NCBI GenBank assembly: GCA_022561385.1
Contig: JADFRG010000015.1
Coordinates: 1-61,454 of the forward strand
Direction: 5' to 3'
From: Chloroflexota bacterium
GTDB taxonomy: Bacteria > Chloroflexota > Anaerolineae > Anaerolineales > E44-bin32
Length of the DNA stretch: 61,454 nt
The first letter of the stretch is position 1. Each line of letters opens with the position of its first letter. Positions 52,120 through 61,184 of the stretch are shown piece after piece. The position numbers were made by a program, and so were the translations under genes. A model generated the notes under the pieces. The model made no database searches. It was not told the DNA's origin and worked only from the letters and a program-made list of their open reading frames with translations.

Positions 52120-53034
52120 TTACTGCTCTTTGGCCCGCTTCACCGCATGTCCGCCAAATTGAGCACGCATGGCCGCCAATAGTTTGGCAGCATAACGCTC
52201 ATCTTGCCGGCTTACAAGGCGCATAAGGAGTGACAGGGTGATCACCGGCGCCGGCACATCCAGATCGATCGCCTCTGCAACCGTCCAGCGCCCCTCCCCA
52301 CTGTCGGCTACCCAGCCCTCCAACTCACTCAGTGAGGCATCCTCCTCCAGCGCGGCCGCGGTCAGGTCCAGCAGCCAAGAGCGTACCACGCTGCCGAAGC
52401 GCCAGATCTCGGCCACCTGGTGCACATCCAGATCGAACTGCTCCTTCTTGCGCAGGATTTCGAATCCTTCAGCGTAAGCCTGCATTAACCCATACTCGAT
52501 GCCGTTGTGGATCATCTTTACGAAGTGGCCCGAGCCGCTCGGACCGACATGGCCCCAGCCCTGCTCCGGCCCTGGCGCTAGAGTTTCCAATATCGGCGTG
52601 AGTCGCTCCACCGCCTCCTTTCCCCCCCCCACCATCATGCTGTAACCCTCGGCCAGACCCCAAATCCCTCCGCTTGTACCCACATCCACCAGATGCACAC
52701 CGCGTGCGCTCAAGGCCTCCGCGCGACGCATCGTGTCTTTGTAGTTGCTGTTGCCACCGTCGATGATTGTGTCCCCTTCGGAGAAGGAGGCTGCCAGCTC
52801 GTTGATGACTCCCTCGGTCGGATCTCCAGCCGGCACCATCACCCAGGCAGTACGGGGAGCGGTCAGCACCGAGACCATTTCCGCCAGCGTTTCGATTCCT
52901 TGAGCGCCCTGTTCGACCGCGGCTTTTACGTTAGGAGCATTTCGGTCGAAGGCCGCCACACTGTGCCCGCCTTTCAGCAGCCTTGTGGTCATATTTGCGC
53001 CCATCTTCCCCAGTCCGACCATTCCAATTTCCAT
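52120..53034 (-). CDS. gnd: 6-phosphogluconate dehydrogenase, short type
   Basis: Oxidative decarboxylation of 6-phosphogluconate to ribulose 5-phosphate. 304 residues, the short (GndA/YqeC) form rather than the 470-residue form; such enzymes often prefer NAD+. Motifs: GLGKMGANM, the substrate loop SGGIWGLAEGYSMMVGG, and catalytic Lys in FVKMIHNGIEYG. Eleven bases separate it from rpiA. Confidence 0.95.
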   Translation of the reverse strand: MEIGMVGLGKMGANMTTRLLKGGHSVAAFDRNAPNVKAAVEQGAQGIETLAEMVSVLTAPRTAWVMVPAGDPTEGVINELAASFSEGDTIIDGGNSNYKDTMRRAEALSARGVHLVDVGTSGGIWGLAEGYSMMVGGGKEAVERLTPILETLAPGPEQGWGHVGPSGSGHFVKMIHNGIEYGLMQAYAEGFEILRKKEQFDLDVHQVAEIWRFGSVVRSWLLDLTAAALEEDASLSELEGWVADSGEGRWTVAEAIDLDVPAPVITLSLLMRLVSRQDERYAAKLLAAMRAQFGGHAVKRAKEQ

Positions 53035-53045
53035 ATAAATATCCT

Positions 53046-53732
53046 CTAAGGTCTCTTCTCATGCCGCACACCGTCTCGGCCGCCCACGATGAGATCGGTG
53101 GCCAGTCCAAGAAACAAGCCGTGCGCCGCCACCGCCGCCCTGCGGTCGAGCTGCTCCGCGAGAGCTGCGGGGTCCTCAATGGGTCCGAATTCGGCATCGA
53201 GAATCCAGTTTCCCTGATCGGTGACCGCCGGCTCTCCACTGGGCGTTTTTCTCAGCGAAACCGAAGCTCCCAGGGATTTGAGATAGTCCGCCTCTGGAGC
53301 CCACCCAAACGGCAGGACCTCGACCGGCAAGGCGAAGCGTGTGCCCAGATGGTCTGAGAGTTTGGTTTCATCCACCACAATTATTTCTCTCTGGCTTGCC
53401 TGCGCCAGGATCTTTTCCCGCAACAGCGCACCCCCGCCCCCCTTGATGAGATCCAGCTGCGGGTCGACCTCATCCGCACCATCAATGGTCAGATCAACCG
53501 GCGGGTGGTCCTCCAGCGTTGTCAGAGGAATTCCAAGTTCCGCGGCCTGGTGCTCGACCTCCAGACTCGTGGGTACCCCAAGAATCCCACTGAGCTCTCC
53601 CTGCTTCAACTTGCGGGCGATCTCGCGCACGGCGTAAATCGCGGTGCTTCCAGAACCCAGGCCGACGATCATTCCGGACTCGACGAACTCAACCGCTTTG
53701 CGCGCGGAAGATTCTTTATGAGCTTCAGTCAT
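53046..53732 (-). CDS. rpiA: Ribose-5-phosphate isomerase A
   Basis: Interconverts ribose and ribulose 5-phosphates. 228 residues with [24 protein letters not shown] and [11 protein letters not shown], which carry the active-site residues. Start overlaps the HAD phosphatase gene by 8 bases. Confidence 0.96.
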   Translation of the reverse strand: MTEAHKESSARKAVEFVESGMIVGLGSGSTAIYAVREIARKLKQGELSGILGVPTSLEVEHQAAELGIPLTTLEDHPPVDLTIDGADEVDPQLDLIKGGGGALLREKILAQASQREIIVVDETKLSDHLGTRFALPVEVLPFGWAPEADYLKSLGASVSLRKTPSGEPAVTDQGNWILDAEFGPIEDPAALAEQLDRRAAVAAHGLFLGLATDLIVGGRDGVRHEKRP

Positions 53733-54471
53733 CCAACCGACGCTCTTCCAGCATCTGCCCTACCACTTCCAGTACCTGCTCGGCATCGTCCACTATCCAT
53801 TCCGGAGGCAGCAGGGCCTGCTTGTGGACGCCTTCACGGGTGAAGGGAGTGGTCACAGCAATACACCACATGCCTGCCCCAATGGCTGCCTCAACCCCCG
53901 CGGGCGAGTCCTCCAGTACCAGGCTCTCGGCCACGCCGACTTCCAGCTCGCGAGCTACGAGTTCATAAATTTCGGGGTCGGGCTTTCCCCTCACCACATC
54001 ATCTCTGCTCGCGATGAAATCAAACGAATGCCGCAGGTCCAGGATCTCGAGCACACGCTCCGCCTGGCGACAGCGGGACATGGTGGCCAACCCGGTGGGA
54101 TATCGATCCGCGCGGGCCATTTTCAGGACCGCTAAATTTTGGGGCCATCGATGGCTGCGGATAACCTCCGGATCGGCCAACATAGTTTCATAATGCCGGA
54201 GCCGGACCTGGATAAATGCCTGCCAGGGAGTATCGACTCCATACTCCGACATCCTCTCACGCGCCTTGGCCTGCAGCTGAAAGCGATCAACCAGCTGTTG
54301 CGCAACCTCTCGTCGGGGGAGGCCCACAACATCCTTGAAAGCCTCGATCACCTGCTCTTCGCGGATGTCGTATGGACATAGTTCTATCGCCGCGCGGGCG
54401 TAGGAGATTGCCTTGAGCTTCTCGGTCTGCACTAACGTCCCATCCAGGTCGAAGATCATGGCCCGGATCAA
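53725..54471 (-). CDS. HAD-family phosphatase
   Basis: A 248-residue HAD hydrolase with cap domain, beta-phosphoglucomutase-like. Nucleophile motif FDLDGTLVQ, Lys in GKPDPEIY, acidic pair in EDSPAGVEA. In this operon it may act on a sugar phosphate, perhaps as a metabolite-repair enzyme; the substrate cannot be named. Confidence 0.9.
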   Translation of the reverse strand: MIRAMIFDLDGTLVQTEKLKAISYARAAIELCPYDIREEQVIEAFKDVVGLPRREVAQQLVDRFQLQAKARERMSEYGVDTPWQAFIQVRLRHYETMLADPEVIRSHRWPQNLAVLKMARADRYPTGLATMSRCRQAERVLEILDLRHSFDFIASRDDVVRGKPDPEIYELVARELEVGVAESLVLEDSPAGVEAAIGAGMWCIAVTTPFTREGVHKQALLPPEWIVDDAEQVLEVVGQMLEERRLDD

Positions 54472-54515
54472 CGACTGGATGCTCTGTAACTGGGAATTGG
54501 ACCGATGGGATCCGC

Positions 54516-57314
54516 CTAGCCCACCGCATCGATGACGCGGGCCAGCCCCTCTTGGAGATCACCCTTGATGTGGAGTCGGAGCACGCGCCGGCCGCCGGCC
54601 TCAAGCGCCTTTCGATCCCCCATGGCCTGGGCGGCCTTCAGGTTGCCGAAGGTCAACGAGCTCTCCGACGAACCCGCCTCATCCGGGATGTCCGCATCGC
54701 GTCCATCCTCCGCAGTGATCTGAATAAATGAGCCCGCTCCCGCATCTCCCTTGTGCAGCTGTCCGGTTGAGTGCAGGTAACGGGGTCCGAAGCCAAGGGT
54801 GGTGGCGAGGCGGGTCCGCGCTCGAAGCGAAGTCCTCAATTCCTGCAGCGACTCCAGCAGCTCGCGGCCGGGCTGAAGGTAGGCTTGCAGCGCGATGTAC
54901 GATCTGGGTGCCGCGTTTTTCAGGTATGCGGTCATCGCACCGCCTAAATCATCGGCGCTGATATCTCCGTACAACTCTAAATCTCCGTCCACCAAAACGG
55001 GCCGCTGCTCAGGCAGTCCACCTTCCGCGGCGAAGGCCGCTACGAGTTCTCGGGTGAGCACCTTGGCGGACTCGACGTTCGGCTGGTCGAAAGGATTGAT
55101 GCCAAGGCGGTGGCCGGCGATCGCGGTCGCCATCTCCCAGAGGAAGTATTGGCCCCCAAGGTCGTATGAGTCGTGAATTCGAATCCGGATGATCGGATGC
55201 CCAGCGGCCTGTAACGCGTCGATCGCTGCGTCATCCGTATCGTCTCCGTCAAGCCGCAGATGTGCGAAGAGGCGGTCCTCACCGTAGAGGTCTGGCTCCC
55301 CTAATTTCTCGCCGACCACGGGAAGGATTCCATGTCCTTCCTTGCCGGTGCTCTCGGCGATAAGCTGCTCCAGCCAGTCGCCGAAGCTCGCCAGGGGAGG
55401 GCTGGCCACGAGAGTGAGTTTGTCTCTGCCTTGCAGGGCCAGTTCGGCCAATACCGCCCCCAGCTTTGCCGCCGGATTGTCGATCGCGCCGACGCAGGAT
55501 TCGCTGGCACAGGCGATGGACAGCGACCGGTCGAGGACTTGAGCCACGTCGACCCCGATCAGCGCTGCGGGCACCAATCCGAAAAATGACAGCGCGGAGT
55601 ATCGCCCGCCGATGTTGGGGTCGTTGAGAAAAATGGCCCTGAAGTCGAACTGTTCGGCGATATCGGCCAGCCGGCTCCCGGGATCGGTGATCGCAACAAA
55701 ATGAGGGCCCGTCCTCCCGGCTCCTTCCACCGCTTCCACCTGATTATAAAAATACTTGAATAACGATAAGGTTTCGACCGTCCCACCCGACTTGGTGGCG
55801 ATGATATACAGGGTCCTTGCGGGATCAAATCGTTCGGTAGCGGAGAGCACCGCTCCCGGGTCGGTGCTGTCGAGCACCGCCAATTCAAAATGCCCCTGTT
55901 TGACGCCGAATGTCTTCAAGAAAACTTCTGGCGCCAGACTGGAGCCGCCCATCCCGAGAAGCAGCGCTTGGTTGTAGCCATCCGCCCTCGCCCCGTCCGA
56001 TAACGCCTGCAGATCGTCCAGGTTGTCGAGCATCACCTCGGCGATGTTTAACCATCCCAAGCGATTGGTGATTTCATCAGGATCGGGTTTCCAAACCGTG
56101 TGGTCGTGAGTCCAGATGCGCGAGAGCACTTTCTCTTTGCTCATCTGCTCCAGCGCTGAATCCACCGCGGGTCCGTACCCGTTCAGATTGACGGAGAGGT
56201 GTTCCCAGCCGGCCAGGAGTCGCTCCCGTTTGAGTGCTATGGCGTTCATCAAGGCCTCGTACGAGCGGGCAAATGCTGAGACTCCTTGCTCCTGCAGGTC
56301 GGCGGTTATGCTGACCAGGTCGAGTCCCATGGCGGAGAGCTGCTCCAGGTGCGCCTCGGCCGCTTCGAGGTTTTTCTCCAACGCACGCGAAACCGTGCCG
56401 TGGTCCATAAAAGCATGAAGGGTGGCGGGCGGGATTGTGTTGACGGTATCGGGCCCGATGAGCGAGTCGACGTAAAGCGTATCCGGCAGGGTAGGGCTCT
56501 TTGTGCCGGTGCTGGCCCACAGCGGGCGCTGGACCCTGGCACCCTTCGCCGCTAGCCGCTCCCAACGCTCTCCGCTATAAATCTCCTTGAAACGTGCATA
56601 GGCTACCTTTGCGTTTGCCACGCCCGCTCTGCCTTTAAGTTCCGAGGCCGCCGTAGCTCCCGCGCCGATTCCTCCCAGCGCCCGATCGACGGCGGTGTCC
56701 ACGCGGCTGACAAAAAACGACGCGACCGAGGCCACCGCCAGATCGTGTGAACCCGCGGCCATCCGATCCTCCAGGCCGGCGAGATAGGCCTCCGCAACAT
56801 CGGAGTAATGTTCGATTGAAAAAATTAGGGTTACGTTGACGTTTATGCCTTCGCCGACGAGGGTGCGGAAAGCAGCCACCCCTTCTTCGGTAGCGGGAAC
56901 TTTGATCATCACATTCGGCCGCCGCAGGTCTGCGAAGAGCTGTTTGGCCTCCAGGATCGTGCCCTGGGTGTCGTAGGCCAGCATCGGATTAACTTCGATG
57001 CTTATGAATCCGTCTTGTCCCTCGGTCTGGTCGTAAACCGGGCGCAGGAGATCGGCGGTTCGGCCGATGTCGTCCAGGACCAGTTTTTCATAGATTTGCG
57101 CTACGTCGAACTTGTCCACGACTAACTCATGGAGTGCCTCATCATAATCCTTGCTGCCCGCAATTGCCTTTTCAAAGATGGTTGGATTGGATGTGACGCC
57201 GGTGACGCCTTGTTTGATCAGGTCCGCCATTTCGCCTGAATCAAGTAGGGCTCGGCGGATGTTGTCGTACCAAATGGATTGGCCTATTTCGGCCAGCTCT
57301 TCGAATTTGGACAT
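54516..57314 (-). CDS. Fused transaldolase / glucose-6-phosphate isomerase
   Basis: A 932-residue bifunctional enzyme. Residues 1-360 are a TalB-like transaldolase (GVTSNPTIFEKAI; Schiff-base Lys in VMIKVPATEEG). Residues from about 400 are a phosphoglucose isomerase (LLGMGGSSLAPEV; IATKSGGTVET). The fusion links the non-oxidative pentose phosphate branch to glycolysis and is known from several Chloroflexota and cyanobacteria. First gene of the pathway operon. Confidence 0.96.
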   Translation of the reverse strand: MSKFEELAEIGQSIWYDNIRRALLDSGEMADLIKQGVTGVTSNPTIFEKAIAGSKDYDEALHELVVDKFDVAQIYEKLVLDDIGRTADLLRPVYDQTEGQDGFISIEVNPMLAYDTQGTILEAKQLFADLRRPNVMIKVPATEEGVAAFRTLVGEGINVNVTLIFSIEHYSDVAEAYLAGLEDRMAAGSHDLAVASVASFFVSRVDTAVDRALGGIGAGATAASELKGRAGVANAKVAYARFKEIYSGERWERLAAKGARVQRPLWASTGTKSPTLPDTLYVDSLIGPDTVNTIPPATLHAFMDHGTVSRALEKNLEAAEAHLEQLSAMGLDLVSITADLQEQGVSAFARSYEALMNAIALKRERLLAGWEHLSVNLNGYGPAVDSALEQMSKEKVLSRIWTHDHTVWKPDPDEITNRLGWLNIAEVMLDNLDDLQALSDGARADGYNQALLLGMGGSSLAPEVFLKTFGVKQGHFELAVLDSTDPGAVLSATERFDPARTLYIIATKSGGTVETLSLFKYFYNQVEAVEGAGRTGPHFVAITDPGSRLADIAEQFDFRAIFLNDPNIGGRYSALSFFGLVPAALIGVDVAQVLDRSLSIACASESCVGAIDNPAAKLGAVLAELALQGRDKLTLVASPPLASFGDWLEQLIAESTGKEGHGILPVVGEKLGEPDLYGEDRLFAHLRLDGDDTDDAAIDALQAAGHPIIRIRIHDSYDLGGQYFLWEMATAIAGHRLGINPFDQPNVESAKVLTRELVAAFAAEGGLPEQRPVLVDGDLELYGDISADDLGGAMTAYLKNAAPRSYIALQAYLQPGRELLESLQELRTSLRARTRLATTLGFGPRYLHSTGQLHKGDAGAGSFIQITAEDGRDADIPDEAGSSESSLTFGNLKAAQAMGDRKALEAGGRRVLRLHIKGDLQEGLARVIDAVG

Positions 57315-57433
57315 GCGTTTCTCAAAACCGAGACAATGATACCAACCTGTAGAGCGGAAACCGGCGGCCGTCAGGAAGGAAGGGTGCGGGCGAACTCCCG
57401 ATCTGGGAACGCCGAGCAGCTACCCCGCGGCCG

Positions 57434-57853
57434 CTAGGCGGCAACTACCCTCCGTATCTTGGTTTCGCTGGTCAGGGACCGATGGACCGGGCAGCGATCG
57501 GCGATCCAGGCCAACCTCTCCCGCTGCTCGTCGGTTAGATCGCCCTCGAACGAGAGCTCTTCTTCAATGATATCGACTTTAGCCTCCGGGTCGCTCTCAC
57601 AATCCATGCAGTCTCTAGCGTAAATTTTGTGGATGTTCAGACCTACGTTTATCGCCTCCAGCGGCCAGCCTTTGCGGTTGGCGTACATGCGAACCGTCAT
57701 CGCCTTGCAGGCCGCCAGCGAGGCCAGGAGCAGCGCATAGGGGTCGGGGCCGGAGGTCGGCCCGCCGTCCGGACTTTCGTCCGCCAGCAGATGGTGCCCG
57801 TCGGCCTCGATCTCTACCTGATATCCGACCTCGTTGCGTGCTGTGATTTTCAA
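57434..57853 (-). CDS. OsmC-family peroxiredoxin
   Basis: A 139-residue OsmC/Ohr protein. The two reactive cysteines are present, in SLAACKAMTV near 49 and DRCPVHRSL near 125. Extra cysteines (ARDCMDCE) lie between them. It reduces organic hydroperoxides in characterised members. Start TTG 57853, with AAAGGAGC upstream. Confidence 0.92.
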   Translation of the reverse strand: MKITARNEVGYQVEIEADGHHLLADESPDGGPTSGPDPYALLLASLAACKAMTVRMYANRKGWPLEAINVGLNIHKIYARDCMDCESDPEAKVDIIEEELSFEGDLTDEQRERLAWIADRCPVHRSLTSETKIRRVVAA

Positions 57854-57908
57854 GATGAGCTCCTTTCGAAGGCAATCGGTTTCAACTTGTCATCCTCCCC
57901 ACTCAGCC

Positions 57909-58646
57909 TCACTCCACGGCCGTAATTCGAACCCAGTAGGCCGCTCCAAAAAAGGGCTCGAGCGAGATTCCGATGGGTTTGTAGACTTCCGGGGGGATGC
58001 CGATGTCCGCCACATAAAGCTCGCCCGGCACTTCGCGCAGACCTGTTTTTGGCAGCGCCAGGGTGAGCGTGCGGTGTGGCTTGATCGCGACTCCAGGGGT
58101 CGCACCGCTGGTCGAATCGAAGCCAGAAGGAATATCCAGCGCCAGCGTCCGCTCCGAGAAGGCGTTGACCATCTGAATCAGGTCCTCGGTTATTCCGCGT
58201 GGCGCTCCTTTGAGGCTATAGCCAATTAACGCATCAATTACAAGCGCCGCGTCCCGAATGTGTTCTTCTGCCTCCGAGGCGGCGGTCGCGGTGAGGCCGG
58301 CCTGCTCCACGATCCGGTATTGAGCGCTGGCGGAGCCGCGCAGCTCGGATGGATCCCGGGTCAGAAAAAGCCGCACCCGGTAGCCGCGATTTTTCAGATG
58401 GCGGGCACCGCTGATCCCTCCGCCGCCGTTCCCTCCCGATCCTGCCAGAATGACGATCTCTGCCTCAGGGTCATGAATGTTCTCGATGGCGTGCAGCGCC
58501 AGGTTACGGCCCGCATTTTCCATCATTTGGAGCACTCCCAGGCCGAAGTCTTCCATGGCAATGCGATCCACCTCTCGCATTTGCTGTTCGGTCAGGGCCG
58601 GCAGGACGATCCCCCCTTCGGTCACGAAAGTTACCTTCTCAGTCAA
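57909..58646 (-). CDS. NAD(P)H-hydrate epimerase (YjeF N-terminal domain)
   Basis: Epimerises damaged NAD(P)HX. About 245 residues with the N-domain motifs MMENAGRNLA, GSGGNGGGG, DALIGYSLKG and DIPSGFDSTSG. The repair dehydratase domain that often follows is absent. Start TTG 58646 has its SD too near; GTG 58625 may be used instead. Confidence 0.9.
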   Translation of the reverse strand: MTEKVTFVTEGGIVLPALTEQQMREVDRIAMEDFGLGVLQMMENAGRNLALHAIENIHDPEAEIVILAGSGGNGGGGISGARHLKNRGYRVRLFLTRDPSELRGSASAQYRIVEQAGLTATAASEAEEHIRDAALVIDALIGYSLKGAPRGITEDLIQMVNAFSERTLALDIPSGFDSTSGATPGVAIKPHRTLTLALPKTGLREVPGELYVADIGIPPEVYKPIGISLEPFFGAAYWVRITAVE

Positions 58647-58729
58647 ACCTCCGCTCCCCGCCGATTACCCTGCACGGCGCCATCTGCATATCCCTTGTAT
58701 TTGCCTCCTGGAGCCTTCATCCCGCCCGC

Positions 58730-59446
58730 TCAGCCGGTGCCGTAGGCCGGGATAGCCGCTCCGTGAACTGTGCCAGCCGCATCCGAAGCCAGGAATAAAA
58801 TGACTTGCGCGACCGCGGAGGGCGCTACCCAACGCGAAAAATCCTCCTGCGGCGTTTGCTCCCGGTTCTCGGGGGTGTCCAGATGGCCCGGCAGCACGCA
58901 GTTGGCATTGATTCCCTGGTCTTTCAGCTCCTCCGATAAACTCTCCGTGAATCGGATCACGGCGCTTTTTGCCCCTGAATAAGCACCGGAATTTGCCGCG
59001 CCCTTGACCCCCGGCCTGGCCCCGATGTTGACGATCTTGCCGCTCCCGTTCTTGAGCATATGCGGCACAGCGGCCCGGCACGTAAGGAACACCGAGCGCG
59101 CGTTCAATTCAAACATGAAGTCCCAACTTTCGAGACTGGTTTCATGGATCGGAGTTCCACCTCGGTACCCGCCGATGGCATTAACCAGCACATCCACGCG
59201 GCCATATTTGTCTATGACTTGTTGAAAACTACGCTCGACCGATTCTGGGTCGGTCATGTCTACCGATCCAAGCAGCAGATGTCGCGGGTCTCCCGCCAGA
59301 TGGCCGCAGACTTCCTGGAGCCTGCCGGGTCTTCGGTCCAGCAGGCCCATATGCGCCCCTAACTCGGCGAAGGCATGCGAAACCACTCCCCCCAGGTTTC
59401 CCGCCGCGCCAGAAACCACAACCACGCGGTCCTCAAAATCGGGCAT
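58730..59446 (-). CDS. Short-chain dehydrogenase/reductase
   Basis: A 238-residue classical SDR. Cofactor motif SGAAGNLGG, NAIGG after the fourth strand, catalytic Tyr and Lys in SGAYSGAKSAV; the usual catalytic Ser position is occupied by Gly-Ala (NIGARPG), which may reduce activity. ATG 59446 is favoured over an in-frame start at 59476. Substrate unknown. A -10-like TATAAT lies about 100 bases upstream. Confidence 0.88.
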   Translation of the reverse strand: MPDFEDRVVVVSGAAGNLGGVVSHAFAELGAHMGLLDRRPGRLQEVCGHLAGDPRHLLLGSVDMTDPESVERSFQQVIDKYGRVDVLVNAIGGYRGGTPIHETSLESWDFMFELNARSVFLTCRAAVPHMLKNGSGKIVNIGARPGVKGAANSGAYSGAKSAVIRFTESLSEELKDQGINANCVLPGHLDTPENREQTPQEDFSRWVAPSAVAQVILFLASDAAGTVHGAAIPAYGTG

Positions 59447-59589
59447 CCGAGTATCCCTTCTTGATATCGCGGCCACGAATGAGTCGAGGCCACATCTAGA
59501 ACTTTGAGCCAGCGGGGCGTGCTTTTCTTACCGGACGGCAAGCGCTTCGATTATAGTCCTGCGCCTTCGCAACCGAGGTGCGGGGGAAT

Positions 59590-60333
59590 TTATCTTCGGG
59601 GATCCGGAGCTTGCGGACGCACTAAAAAGTGCATGCCAGCCAGCACCATCGCCAAAACCATAACACTCGCCAGCTGAGCGGTGCGGAGCGATCCAAATGC
59701 AATAACCGAGTCGCCTCGAAAGGCTTCGATGGCAAGCCGACTGAGCGCGCTGAGAGCCACCCATGCTAGGAATAGAAATCCCGATGCCGGAACCTGGCGC
59801 CGATTCTTCCAAATCAGCCAGAAGATGATCCCGGCCGCCAGAACTTCATAGATCTGTGTCGGATGGCGTTGCGCCCCCCAAAGTTCGATCGACCATGGCA
59901 GCCCGGTTTCCGCGCCGAAGGCGTCGCCGCTCGCAATGTGCGAGAGTCCGACCGCGATTCCAACCGCCGCCAGGCCGGGTGTCATAGCATCCAGGGTGGG
60001 CCAAAGGGGGAGCCCCTTTCGATATCCGTAGTAGACAGCCGCAAACAGGCCGGTCAAGGCCCCCTCGAGCGGCGCGAGCGTGGAGGGGTTAAGGGACAAG
60101 ACGCTCACCGGGCTATCCAGGTAGACCTCGAGGAAGCGCATCACATACCAAAGCCGGGCACTGAGAATGCCCACCACGAGTCCGATCAAGATCACATTGG
60201 ATAACACTGAGGCCTTCAACGAGTGACGAGGGGCCTCTCGATCCGTCAGGGAAACCGCCACCCAGACGCCGGCTAACAAGAACAACCCGGGCATCTGAAT
60301 TGCCAACGGACCGACCTGGAGGATGGGAAGCAT
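59590..60333 (-). CDS. Lgt-like prolipoprotein diacylglyceryl transferase
   Basis: A 247-residue membrane protein with seven or so helices. The Lgt signature region is clear: SHIASGDAFGAETGLPW and RHPTQIYE. It is somewhat shorter than classical Lgt. Lgt attaches diacylglycerol to lipobox cysteines. It overlaps the TlpA-like gene by one base (TGATG), suggesting coupled synthesis; lipoproteins such as the thiamin-binding protein would be substrates if it is the main Lgt. Confidence 0.88.
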   Translation of the reverse strand: MLPILQVGPLAIQMPGLFLLAGVWVAVSLTDREAPRHSLKASVLSNVILIGLVVGILSARLWYVMRFLEVYLDSPVSVLSLNPSTLAPLEGALTGLFAAVYYGYRKGLPLWPTLDAMTPGLAAVGIAVGLSHIASGDAFGAETGLPWSIELWGAQRHPTQIYEVLAAGIIFWLIWKNRRQVPASGFLFLAWVALSALSRLAIEAFRGDSVIAFGSLRTAQLASVMVLAMVLAGMHFLVRPQAPDPRR

Positions 60334-60908
60334 CAGGGAAGCTCGTCCAGCATGGCTTGGACGTTGGTTCGGATGGTGGCCTCGCTCATCGGTCCACCGA
60401 TCACAACCTTGGTGATCACACCGTCGGGTCCGACGAAAAATGTTGACGGCAGTGCTCTGAGAAGGTATTGCCTGGCCACCGTGCCGTCGCGATCCATGGG
60501 GATCGTGAAAGTGAGCCCGAACTCCTCGATAAATCGCAAAGCATCCTGCTCAGTGTCCTGGTAGGTCATGTCTACTGCCAGGATCTCGAGGCCTCGGCCT
60601 CGATCCGCCTCGTAGGCTGCCTGGAGAGCGGGCATTTCTGCCCGGCAAGGCGGACACCAGGAGGCCCAGAGATTGACCACCACCGCCTTCCCGCGCAGGT
60701 CGGAGAGGGTGACTGTTTCCCCTTGCAGGGTTTCGAGCGTGAAGTCGGGCGCCAAGAATCCCTCGCGCGGGCTGGGGATCGCACCGCCGGTCGTCGCCGA
60801 GGCGGGCACCTGCGAGACGGCGATCCAGATCGCGCCCAGAACCACTACTCCCAATACGGTCGCGCCCCAGCGGATCGGGTCCCTGACTAAAGATTCGAAT
60901 TTCGACAT
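60333..60908 (-). CDS. TlpA/ResA-like membrane-anchored thioredoxin
   Basis: A 191-residue protein: one N-terminal membrane anchor (about 14-34) and an extracytoplasmic thioredoxin fold with active site WASWCPPCRAEM near residue 83 and a cis-Pro in RALPSTFFV. Members reduce disulfides in cytochrome c maturation or act as AhpC-type oxidoreductases. It precedes and overlaps the Lgt-like gene. Confidence 0.93.
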   Translation of the reverse strand: MSKFESLVRDPIRWGATVLGVVVLGAIWIAVSQVPASATTGGAIPSPREGFLAPDFTLETLQGETVTLSDLRGKAVVVNLWASWCPPCRAEMPALQAAYEADRGRGLEILAVDMTYQDTEQDALRFIEEFGLTFTIPMDRDGTVARQYLLRALPSTFFVGPDGVITKVVIGGPMSEATIRTNVQAMLDELP

Positions 60909-61184
60909 CTTCCCTCGATCCTAACTCCGTGCTGAATGATCATCTGTGGTGGCCATCACTTGGAGCGGTAAGCATGAACGCGCGCGGCGCTCAGATGGAC
61001 GGCTGCCCTGGCGGTAGCTGTCGGAACAATCGCTGCGCGGTTGGGGCGGTTGAAGCCGACCCTATTACTCTCGTGCACTTCAAACGAGATCTCATTGACG
61101 GCTCAAATGCATTCGAAGTTCTGAACAATTTGCCGACTTGAGTGGTGCCCATGGGGCCGACGGAGTTTACCATTTGGATTGGCC

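Noticed and set aside
60929..61141. Small Cys-containing ORF between the TlpA gene and the window end
   Set aside because: No ribosome site, no recognisable family and no conserved pattern; the 276-base gap is left unannotated.
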